Shown one piece after another: positions 48,880-58,629 of a stretch of DNA of 64,000 nt (position 1 is the first letter of the stretch; every line of letters begins with the position of its first letter). This stretch comes from Garcia nutans. Its lineage: Eukaryota; Streptophyta; Magnoliopsida; Malpighiales; Euphorbiaceae. The stretch is from assembly GCA_947685225.1 (NCBI GenBank), contig CANTUV010000051.1, forward strand, positions 2,976,001 through 3,040,000. The letters run 5' to 3'. The position numbers were made by a program, and so were the translations under genes. The notes beneath the pieces are model-generated. The model saw only the letters and a program-made list of their open reading frames with translations, had not been told where the DNA came from and did not search any database.

Positions 48880-49907
48880 TGAAGTATTATAAAGAGACCT
48901 ATGTATGTCCCTAATTATTGATCGAATACTGAGAGAAATTAGGGGAAAAAACTAATTAGAGTATTTATCGAGATACTACCAATAGATTACTAAATAAAAA
49001 GTTTTCAACAGAATAACATGTCATTAACTAGTGTCAACAAATGGCGTTATATTCTACCAACTACATTTACCGATAACTATACCCTATAGTCAATAAATGG
49101 TGGCGCGAAATTATGATGCCGCCATTTACCCACTACATTTACTGAGATACAGTATATTCGTCGGTAAAATGGTAGAGTAAAATTATGGCGCCACTAGTAA
49201 ATTTACCAATCGATAATTTATTATTTTGAAAATGTATACAAAATACTGAGAGAGATCATGTTCTCTCTGTAACCTTAATTGAATAATCAATTTAATTTAA
49301 ATATTTTTCAACATATGTATCGATAAATATGAATGTCTCTCAATAGTACCAAAAGAGCACTCACTGCTCTCGAAAAAATAGAAAATCTACACTGAATAAT
49401 TAAAAAATTTACCGAGAGAACATTCATATCTCTCGATAATGTAAATAAAAAACTAAGAGAGTGTCATTTTCTCTTGATAATCTTAACTGAATAGTCAATT
49501 TAATCTAAATATTTTTTAATATATGTGCCGAAAAATGTGAATATCTCTCACTTAATCATATTCAATCTGTATAGTTTTTCTGTCTGTAAATATCTACCGG
49601 TTGATTTGTTGATATAGTTTATGTTTGCACTACCGACAAACCCATTCTTCTCTTAGTATTTATTGATCGAATTTTTCTCGGTAATTACCAACTGACACTT
49701 TCTCTGTAGCTACCGGCAATTTGCTTCTTTTGGAAGTTCATGACATTTACTAAGAAAATATATTTTATGTCGTTAATACTATTATTGGCAAAGTTATTTA
49801 CCACATAAATTTTTTATCTATAATCTCACGGTAAGATATTTTACCCATAAAAAAATAAGGATTTTCGATTATATTTTTTGTTAGTAATTCAGTACATTCT
49901 TATAGTG
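48880..49907. mobile_element. CACTA-like transposon remnant (right end visible)
   Basis: The segment ends TACATTCTTATAGTG at 49907, which read inward is CACTATAAGAATGTA, a CACTA-type terminus. Inside are recurring short direct and inverted motifs around ACCGA, CGATAA and CGGTAAA (for example TACCGATAACT, TACCGAGAGAACATTC, GTCGGTAAAATGG), typical of subterminal repeats in this superfamily. No transposase frame. The left terminus and target duplication were not found, so the left border is approximate. Confidence 0.45.
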
Positions 49908-51014
49908 AACCATTAGATGAATTAACAAATTCATCAAATTATGGCCAATTTGGATTGATTTTGACAAAAAACATTCTTTAACTTAAAAAGAAATAATCCA
50001 ATGTTAACTTCAATTCAAAGGTCAAAATCCAAATTTGTTATCTAATTTTTATTTATACTGGATATATTGAAATAGTTCATTTATTTTTATTTATATAATA
50101 ATCTATTGTGAAATGAAAAAAGTATGTTTTTAATTAAAAAATAGAAGTTATAAAAACTATATTACTAAAATATTGTAATATCCCAAAGTATACCCTAAAA
50201 GTTTTGGAATATTTATTGTTGTATTTGGATTAAATGTATATGTTTAAATAGAAAGAGAAATGAGGTAAGGGAAGAGTGTATATTTTGTATATATAGTGAT
50301 ATATACAACATATACAAGTTAAAGAAATGGAAGTCAAAGAAGATTAATTAATTATTTTAAATTAATTAAATTAATTGAAATGGAAATTAAGTGGAAAGTG
50401 GATGATGATATTTGTAATATTATATTAATATAATTGCTTAGTTGAGAACAAAAGAGAGATTGAGTGGTTAAGTGAAGAGGGAGAGTTGACTTTGCCATTC
50501 ATTCATTCTTCTTCTTCTTCTTTCTTTGTTGTTGGCCGGGTATCACAATAGCAAGAGAGGAAGAGAGTTTTTGATTTTCCAAACTCAAGATTGAAGGATG
50601 TTTCAAGTGATCAAATTGGAATTCTAAGGGGTTTCATCATTTTTGGCAAGTTTCCACTTGAATCCTTAGTTTTCTTTTGAGTTTGTATTTGAGTTTGGTG
50701 TTTGATTGTTGATGGTATGAGTATGTTTGATTGTGATGTGTTTGAGAGTATTTGGTTTATTTGATTTTGATTTTTGGGGTTGGATTGAAGAGAAAGTGTT
50801 AGGTTTGGTGGAAGAGTAAGTGTTGTGTTTGAGTTGTGTGTATTTGATGGTTGTGAATTGGTGTTTGATGTATGTTTTGAATTATTTTGGTGTTTTTGCA
50901 AGTTATTATGGTTTATGGGTGTGTTTAGTTAAGTTTGTTTGAAGTGGAAAATGGTGGAAGTAAGAGATTTGTTGGATGTGTTGTTGTTGTTGCCGGAATA
51001 AGGATTTTTGGCCT

Positions 51015-51370
51015 GACACGCCCATGAGCACGGCCAGGTCTTTAGGCATGTTAATCGTTCTGTGTTCTTGGATGGGTGACACGAGCAGTGACATGCCCAT
51101 GTCACTGAGCGTGTCACAGCTTCTGTGTTGTAGTAGTATTGACACGTCCAGTGACACGCCCATGTCACTGAGCGTATCATAGCTACTGTGATGTTGGTGG
51201 ATTGACAGGGCCATGAGCACGCCCGTGTTGTTGGACGTGTCAATGTTTCTGTGAGACAGAATGTATTACACGTTCAGTGACACGCCCGTGGTTCTAAGCG
51301 TGTCAAAGCTTCTGTGTTGTGAGTTTAGGGCACGGTCAGGGACACGCCCGTGTTGTTGAACGTGTCATGT
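51015..51370. repeat. 63-bp tandem array, about 5.7 copies, in the outer LTR
   Basis: Units begin at 51015, 51078, 51141, 51204, 51267 and 51330, exactly 63 bases apart. Each carries an inverted pair of the form GACACG...CGTGTC around GTGACACGCCCATGTCACTG or a variant, so every unit can fold on itself. The array is markedly richer in GC than its surroundings. Confidence 0.92.
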
Positions 51371-51916
51371 TTAGAGTTAGCCCTAGTTAGTTCCTATCCA
51401 TTTTATCTCATTTGTATCTCTAAGTGAGTGTGTATGATCACCTTTGGTTTAGGTTTTGAAGAGAGTTGAGTTGTCCTAATCCTAGTGTTGAGGATTCTTG
51501 GAAGAGGAGTTTGGTGTTGTATGAGGTGCACTTGAGGTAAGTACAAACCCTACATTATTGCATACATTTACATGACATTGGAACTTAACACATTTGGTTA
51601 TAAATGTGCTAAGTGATCTATTACATTGTTGATATATTTGATTAATATTATGATTTGCATAATGTAAAAGATATGATGATCATTCAAAATGTATGTTCAA
51701 TGCAATTGGTTATATATATATACTCTAATGATGAGATGTGAAGCCATTGTTGTTGGCTATAATATTACAAATGAAATAATTGAGGCATGGTTGCCTAGAT
51801 GATTAAGAAAAAATGAGAATGGAATTGATAATGAAATAATGAAAGAATTGTGTGCCTAATGTGTTATTCATTTTTCAGAGTTTTGTTGTTGGTGGCATGC
51901 CTAATAGTAACAATCT

Positions 51917-52152
51917 CTTGAAGCTGGGTTGGGCTTGATCCTTGAAGCCAAGTTGAGTTGAAGTTTAGCATGCTTAACTCTCCTTGAAGCTTGGTTGGGT
52001 CTAGTCCTTGAAGCCTAGTTGAGATGTTACAACCCTTGAAGCTAGGTTGGGTTTGGTTCTTGAAGCCAAGTTGGGTTGATGCTTAGCATGCTTTGCTCCC
52101 CTTGAAGCTTGGTTGAGCCTAATCCTTGAAGCCTAGTTGGGATGATGATAAA
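51917..52152. repeat. 118-bp tandem duplication built from CTTGAAGC sub-repeats, in the outer LTR
   Basis: CTTGAAGC occurs at 51917, 51941, 51983, 52007, 52035, 52059, 52101 and 52125. The spacing pattern 24-42-24-28 repeats, giving two copies of a 118-base higher-order unit. Confidence 0.9.
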
Positions 52153-52763
52153 TGTGATAATTAAATCAAAACATTAACTGTGAAAGTTGAATGGCATATT
52201 AGTTTCTTTTGGGCCCATGCTTGTCTTTGTTTAAATGTGATTCATGAATGGTGAAATAAAATAAATAATATGATTTAATGTAAGGTTTGAAATATGATAT
52301 ATGAATGTGTGACATTAGCATTACATTAAAGCATATTGTTATTGTGGTTTGTACCACTAAGCCTATGGCTTAGCGCGATTGTGGTTCATCGCGCAGGTGA
52401 CAGAGTAGAACCGGAGAGTTCAACTAGACCGAGTCGAGTTTAGACTTTGAAGTGTTGATTGTGGGTTTAAAGATCAGAGACAAGCTGCCAAACATGTATA
52501 AATTTTATGTTTTGTAAACATGGATTTTGATGTATTTATATATGTAAATACCACTACATTTTCCACTGCATAATGAACAAATGTTTTATTTGGTATAGTT
52601 TATAATGTAATTTGAATGTTTTAAGTTTTCTTATAATGTTGTTAAATTAAAAGATTGGTTTGCTTATTATAAACCGTGGCACTCCTGTATTCGGTATATG
52701 TATATTACAGATGTAGTAGTATGTAGTGTGCGTATACGGGGTATAGAGGTGTTACAATTGTTT

Positions 52764-52775
52764 TGGTATCAGAGC
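52764..52775 (+). other. Primer-binding site (initiator tRNA-Met type) of the outer retrotransposon
   Basis: TGGTATCAGAGC is complementary to the 3' end of plant initiator tRNA-Met and lies seven bases downstream of the LTR end at 52756, as expected for minus-strand priming. Confidence 0.92.
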
Positions 52776-52926
52776 CTATGTTTGAGATTCTCAACCTAGG
52801 TAAATTGTAAGAAAAAGAACATTTTGATTCTAAAAGTTGGTTTTTAAATAAGATACATGTTTTGGTATTGGCAGTCTCTGATCTTTGATGAGGTATATTC
52901 TGCTGTGTTTACAAATATAGGTAGTG

Positions 52927-53898
52927 ATGACGTCTCAGTCACGTCAGTCCATAGAAAATAGTGTTGAGAGTGTAGCTCCTGAAGAGGGTAAAGATGGAGC
53001 TAGGGTTGAGAGAGCTGGAGAGGCACCTGTTCCTGTGCCAGAGAGACCAGCTGCTGATGAGGTTCCGCCAGTTTGGCTAAGACATGTGATAGAATTGTTG
53101 AGGCAAGCTCCAGTGCAGCTGCCACCGCCACCACAGCCACAAGTACCGATGAGGCATTATGATAAATTGAGAAAATTTGGGGCTGAAGATTTCTTTAGTA
53201 CTACAGATCCTGCAGTAGCTGAGCAGTGGTTGGATAGAGTTCAGAGGGTATTTATCCAGTTGCAAGCTACTCCTGAAGAGAAATTTGATTATGCTAGATC
53301 CCTTCTGCAGAAAGATGCTTGTGATTGGTGGAAGACAGTTCCACATGCCATGGATGATCCACCTACTTTGTCTTATAGTGATTTTCTGCGGGAGTTTGAG
53401 CAGAAATATACTCCGAGGGAGTATAAGGATGTCAAGAAGATGGAATTTCTGAACCTGAGACAAGATAACCGGACAGTGACAGAGTATGAGATTGAGTATA
53501 TCCGGTTGAGTCACTATGCCGGTGGGATTATTTCTGATGAGATTGACCGGTGTAGGAGATTTGAGGAGGGATTGAGGCCCTCTATTATGTTTATTGTTGC
53601 TGGTTCTCGGTACCAAGACTTTTCTCAGTTAGTTGCCGCAACTAGAAGTGTTGAGAGAGCACAGGGTATTGCACCAGCTGCTACTGAAGAGGAGACCAGA
53701 GTTAGGAGACCTCAGTTTGAGGCAGGGACTTCATATATGAAGAGAGGCCGAGGGAATTTTGTTCCGAGAGTCAGTAGGAGCCTGAGGCAGTCAGGTAGAT
53801 CAATTCAGTATCAGAGGCAGAGATCGAGACCTACAGTTTCTGTAGCGAGTGCTCCGACTCCAGTGGTTCAGAGATCTATTTTACCTACATGTGTGTAG
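52927..53898 (+). pseudogene. gag of the outer Ty3/gypsy element, 5' part, cut by insertion
   Basis: Capsid-type Gag. The frame from the ATG at 52927 gives 323 residues. After a Pro/Gln-rich N-terminus comes the retrotransposon gag domain: KFGAEDFFSTTDPAVAEQWL, CDWWKTVP, LREFEQKYTPREYKDVK, EFLNLRQDNRTVTEYEIEY, FEEGLRPSI. A basic Arg-rich stretch follows. The stop TAG at 53896-53898 is not native: it is formed by the first bases of the inner LTR. The frame resumes after 63949, so this was an intact gag before insertion. Confidence 0.9.
53889..53893. other. Target-site duplication ATGTG, left copy
   Basis: ATGTG directly precedes the inner 5' LTR and recurs at 63945-63949 directly after the inner 3' LTR, a perfect five-base duplication. 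Confidence 0.95.
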
Positions 53899-56075
53899 AC
53901 CCTTAATTTTTGACCCAATCCGATCCAATATGCTTTATTTAGTCCAAAATGAATTTTGTTTTCTAATTGGTCCAAAATAATTTTAATTAAATAGTTTTTG
54001 CTTTATTATCTAATTTTTATTAATAAAAAATAAAAATAAACAAATAAAAATAAAAATAAAAATCGGAGTCGAAAAAAAATCGGCAGCGAAAAAGCAGTCG
54101 TGCGGGCCCGTGGGCATTTTGCCCGCAGTAATTTCCTGCGGGCGGCACCTCCGTAGGCCCAGCACTTCACCCGCAGGCCTGCGGGCGAAATAACTTCCCG
54201 CAGGATTTTCCTGCGGGCTGGCACGCCCACTGGCCCCAGCCAAGGGCCCGGCTGCCGCAGTTTTTGCCAGCGCAAAATTTTTCGACGCAAATTTTTCAAA
54301 ACCTAATCCAATTAGGTTTCAATTTCTTTTTTTATTATTATTATTACTTGCCGTGTGTAATTAGGAATAAACAACCTAAAACCATTATAAATAAGGACCA
54401 ATAGAACCAAATAGGAGGGAAAAAAAGAGGCAGTAACTTGATTTTTTGGAAACCAAATCAGTGAAGGAAAAGAGAAACTCAATTCAATTGATCTTTAAAG
54501 CAGCAGTAGCATGAATTAAGGAATTCAAAGGCAACAAAGGCTTGTCTTTGGAGCTAGTTCATCCAAGAAGAATTATTTTTGGAGGAATCAACAAAAGAAG
54601 GTATATTAAATTCTTTTTGATTTATGTTTTCACAGTAGCAAAACTATGAAATTAAGGTTTTTATTAAATCAAAAACTTTAGAACTTTAATTTAATTTTTC
54701 CAAGATTAAAACACTAATACATTACTTTATTTTCCAAAAAGATTTAAAATTATTATTTTTTGCTTCTTCAAAAGTCTCAAAACCCTAATTGAACAAATTC
54801 TTTAACAAAATCAAAACTTGATTATGTTTCTTTCAAATTTTTAAATTAGGTTCTATTTAATTCAAAAGCCTTCAAAAACATATTTTCTACTTATAAAATC
54901 TTCAATCCATGTGTTTAAATTCATAAAACCTCATGAAATCATGAAATTGTCTTTTTAAACCCTAATTCAACAAATCACCCGAGAACCTTAATTTTAAAGC
55001 ATAAAACCCTAATTCAACTTTTAAACCTAAAATAGTAAACCCTAAACCTTTTAAAACATTAAACCCTAACTTTTTCTAAATTTTAATCCTTTAAAACATA
55101 AAAAAAAACATAAAAACACAAATATGCTAATTTTACATAGTAGCTTAAAAATACAATTTAAAATCACAAATCAAAGTACTTTAAAGTGTCTAAAACCCTA
55201 GTTTCATGATTTTACCATTCAAACCTTAATTTGGTTAATCAAAGAGTCTTACCAACCTTTTAAAACATAAAACCCTAATCTATTTTAATTCCATAAAAAG
55301 TCACAGTAGCTATAATTGAACTTTTATTTGCTTTATTCAATTTCATATTTATTTATACCTTGATTTATCTCATATGCTTTAATCTATTTAATTTCAATAC
55401 TTGATTTATTTAATTTATCATGGATGGATGTTTATTTTATTTAAATACTTTTGATGAATGATTTATTTATGATGAATGATTATTTACTTTTATCAATCAA
55501 TTTAGATTTCCAAAAGTTGTAAGAGGTATGTTTCCACTTGGTGGGTACCTCATTATTTAAACATCATGTAATTTAATTTGCTTTTCTATTTTAGAACTTA
55601 TGTAAAGGGCATGTTTCTACCTTTTGGTGGGTGTCCTATTTAGGCATGTGATGTAAGGACATCTTTCCATTCTTGGATGGGTGTCCATTTATTTACTTTG
55701 TTTGGACATTGCTTTGATTTTAATATAATAATGCTTTCTTTTAATTATTGTGTGTAATATGGATAATGTTATTATACTTAAGAATTTTATAATATTAAGA
55801 CCTGTAAAGGAGGCCGGTTCCAATGAACCGGGCGTTGTGGGGGTGCTGGGCCATTTCTCACCTTCCCCACACGTACCCAACTTTTCGAACCCATTAAGGG
55901 GTTGGGGATTCCTTAGGAATCGAGTCATCCACCCCTTTCTTTTTCCCGGCCCGTCCGGGTGGTGACTCCATTTTCTTCGGACTTAGGTCCGTGTTCTCTA
56001 AGGCCCCGAGCCTAAACAGTGCCGAAGTCGCAAGAACCATTCCACCGGGAGTGGGGGCAAAAATCCCCGCTCACA
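53894..56075 (+). repeat. 5' LTR of the inner retrotransposon, 2,182 bp
   Basis: It begins TGTAGACCCTTAATTTTTGA and ends ATCCCCGCTCACA. It includes a GC-rich block of CCTGCGGGC repeats (54100-54260) and several dispersed AAACCCTAA motifs (54955-55085). Confidence 0.95.
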
Positions 56076-56076
56076 G

Positions 56077-56094
56077 TGGCGACTCCACTAGGGA
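56077..56094 (+). other. Primer-binding site of the inner retrotransposon
   Basis: TGGCGACTCCACTAGGGA lies one base after the end of the 5' LTR. The TGGCGACTCC form recurs in plant Ty3/gypsy elements; I do not assign the tRNA with certainty. Confidence 0.7.
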
Positions 56095-57223
56095 CAAGAG
56101 AAGTTGATTCCGTTGGTCTTTATATTATTCTATTCTTTCTTATAATGATTTTATCCATTGCATCATATTAGTTTGCATCGTGTGCGTGAGTTAGGATGCC
56201 CGTGTTACCCGTGTTGTGTTATGTAAGGGATACCATACTTTCACTCAAGGTATGGAGATCGAGTATGGCATAACCACTCATAGCCTTGTATCGTTTGGTA
56301 TATACTTGCTATGGGAACCTAAGCCTTTCTACCCAAAGATTAAAGCTCATGTAATTGGCCTAGTTACTTTCCTTAGGTTTTACCCCAAATGCATGTTGTT
56401 TGACTATGGTTAGTTTATCTTAGTCTAAATCATAGCTTATTTGGTTTGTTCTTTTTCTAATATGATCTAAGTATATTGTAAGCTCAAAATAAATTTTTCC
56501 TTAAAATCCAAAAGACAAACTATTTTCAAAATTTTTTCAAGATGGTCTTTGGACATAAGACTTTTCTAAAAAAAATAAATAAATTCTTTGGCCCATGGCC
56601 CAAATACTAAGCCCGAAATCCACTTCTCTAAAAATCTTTTTATAATGGGCTTAGAAACAAAATTCTTACAAAGAGCTTGCAAAATATTTAGGTCAATTAT
56701 GAAATACCAAAAATCAATTGTGGGCCTATAATAAATTAACTATGGGCTTGTTTTTGGCATGAATCATTAGTTACCTTTTTTCAAGTGAGAAATCTATTTA
56801 TAATAAACCTCTTAATTTCGTTTTAATCCAGCATAGCATAAAAGCTACTTTAGTTGGATAAATGGATTAAAACCTAATTAATGGGAATTATCATGGATTG
56901 ATTTCCATTTTCGATAATATAACTATTGGTTGAAATGTCCGAGGGAATTATTCGAAAGCAAGGTACCCCATGTTGGTATTTTGCTAACCATATACCTAGG
57001 AAAAGAGACTCGCCACTCGTGTGTGGATGTTATAAGGTTGGAAGGAACGTCCTATTTATCCTTATTTGTTGTTGGTGCATACATGCATACATATGCATCT
57101 CATCTCATTGATCCTCTCTGGCTCACAGCCTTGGATTACGATAGTTCTAAAGCTTACATCAATCCGACCTACGCCGGAGACGAAGCATCTAGCAACGACT
57201 CAATTACTTGCTCACCAAAAACA

Positions 57224-58219
57224 ATGGAGCCCGAACAAATTCAAAGGATGGTGGATGAGGCCCTCAATGCCAAGATGGAAGAAATCAAAGAGGCCCTAGC
57301 TGAGACCATGAAGAACCAATTGACTGCAATATTAGAAAACCATGCTGAGGCATCTGCTAGCACTAAGAAACCAAAGGACAAAGGGAAGACTAAAATTAAT
57401 GAAGTAGCTTTTGATGATGAAAAGGTGGTCATTGATGATGATGATGATTGGGCTCAATACTACCAAGAGGTTCAAGAAAAGAAGAAAGAACCGAAGGCTA
57501 TCGAGAAGGCAACTATTGAAAAGACCGAGACATCTGATGTTGAAAAGATGATTGCTGATTTAGAAAAGAAATTTGAGAAGAAGCTGAAAACCGAAGAGAT
57601 GTCCGAAGTTGACAAGTTATTTGAACAAGATGAAGAAGTCCCTTATAAATTCAAGATGCCTTCCTTTGCTAAGTACAATGGCACCGGAAATCCTCATCTC
57701 CACGTGAAGCAATATATCACTGCCATGCAATCTGTCCGAGCTACTAAGGCTCAAACCCTAAGGTACTTTATGCTCTCATTGGACCCTGTTGTCCAAAATT
57801 GGTTCAATACCTTAGATGATGGAACACAAAAGAGTTGGGATCTACTTTACAAAGCCTTTATCCAACAATATGGATATAATGTTGAATTGGAAGTTACCTT
57901 GATGAAAGTAGAATCCATTAGGCAAAGGCCGAATGAGAATTTTGTAGACTATGTCAAGAGATGGAAAAACAAGGCTGCTTTACTCAAGAAGATGCCCGAT
58001 GAATCCAATCAAATAAGGATGATTGTGAGAGGGGTGTTACCTAATCTTCGTGAGAGGATGTCTCATACACTCATCCATGATTTCAAAGATCTTCTCCAAG
58101 CTGGTCTACAAATTGAAGAGTGGGAAAGGGAGAAGAATCGCTTTTCAATAAGAAGGAATGAGAAAGGGAACAACCAGCCTAACAATCAAAGCACACAAAA
58201 GAAGTTGATGTTAATGTAA
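57224..58219 (+). CDS. gag (capsid part) of the inner retrotransposon
   Basis: The frame is open from 56930, but the likeliest start is the ATG at 57224 (MEPEQIQRMVDEALNAKMEE). A coiled, Lys/Glu-rich N-terminal part holds an acidic IDDDDDWAQYYQ. The capsid-like domain has FKMPSFAKYNGTGNPHLHVK, TLRYFMLSLDPVVQNWFNTL, FIQQYGYNVELEVTL, RQRPNENFVDYVKRWKNKAA and GVLPNLRERM. It ends at a TAA caused by a one-base frame change near 58190-58200; the C-terminal part continues in another frame. Likely virion-like particle protein. The true start is uncertain. Confidence 0.82.
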   Translation: MEPEQIQRMVDEALNAKMEEIKEALAETMKNQLTAILENHAEASASTKKPKDKGKTKINEVAFDDEKVVIDDDDDWAQYYQEVQEKKKEPKAIEKATIEKTETSDVEKMIADLEKKFEKKLKTEEMSEVDKLFEQDEEVPYKFKMPSFAKYNGTGNPHLHVKQYITAMQSVRATKAQTLRYFMLSLDPVVQNWFNTLDDGTQKSWDLLYKAFIQQYGYNVELEVTLMKVESIRQRPNENFVDYVKRWKNKAALLKKMPDESNQIRMIVRGVLPNLRERMSHTLIHDFKDLLQAGLQIEEWEREKNRFSIRRNEKGNNQPNNQSTQKKLMLM

Positions 58220-58629
58220 CCGGTCAAGCAAATAGAAGGCAATTTTCAGATCTGGGGAAGCCTTTGTCTTGGGTCTTCGATAAGCTACAAAAGAAAGGGT
58301 TGTTACTACCATTGGCCCCTCGACCTTTACCTAGTCCATTACCCCCAAAATTTGATACTAATGCTTTTTGTCAATTTCATCAGACTCAAGGACATGAGAC
58401 TGATAGGTGTACCCGATTAAGGCATGAGATCCAAGATTTGATTGATAGTGGCAAGCTACCCGAGCCGGATAAGCCCAATACCAAAGACAACCTTTTGCCT
58501 AAATTTGGAAGAGTGCCACCACCAGCAACCTTTATAGTGGGAAAAGGATTGGAAGAAGATTTTGTTTTATCCTCTTTTCAAGATGAGAATGTTGAAGATG
58601 TGAAAGGAAAAAAAAGCCTAACTCAATGA
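58199..58629 (+). pseudogene. gag C-terminal part of the inner retrotransposon, in a shifted frame
   Basis: Continues the gag after the frame change: FSDLGKPLSWVFDKLQKKGL, then a Pro-rich stretch and a zinc-finger-like CQFHQTQGHETDRCTRLRHE, followed by IQDLIDSGKLPEPDKP. The CxxH...GHxTxxC pattern with IQDLID is characteristic of Tat/Ogre-type gag proteins. The shift lies close to an A-run (ACACAAAAGAAG); it looks like a mutation rather than a known slippery site. Stop TGA at 58627-58629. Confidence 0.75.

Larger units (their letters stand above)
50174..52756 (+). repeat. 5' LTR of the outer retrotransposon, 2,583 bp
   Basis: It begins TGTAATATCCCAAAG and ends GAGGTGTTACA, so it has the TG...CA ends of LTRs, and lies seven bases before the primer-binding site. 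It contains two tandem arrays (51015-51370 and 51917-52152), listed separately. Confidence 0.85.
50174..53893 (+). mobile_element. Outer Ty3/gypsy LTR retrotransposon (5' LTR, primer site, gag), split by a nested element and running off the window
   Basis: The 5' LTR at 50174-52756 starts TGTAATATCCC and ends GGTGTTACA. A tRNA-Met-type primer site follows and then a gag frame, interrupted at 53893 by the inner retrotransposon. The element resumes at 63945 with the second copy of the target duplication and continues past the right edge, so pol and the 3' LTR cannot be seen. The gag type and LTR style suggest a chromovirus such as the Tekay/Del group; that placement is inference. Confidence 0.85.

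Noticed and set aside
50906..51243. Minus-strand and plus-strand frames over the 63-bp array
   Set aside because: The period is a multiple of three, so the array stays open in several frames; these are repeat translations.
54955..55085. Several AAACCCTAA motifs resembling the plant telomere repeat
   Set aside because: They are scattered among other sequence, never in an uninterrupted array, and occur identically in both LTRs of the inner element; this is LTR composition, not interstitial telomere.
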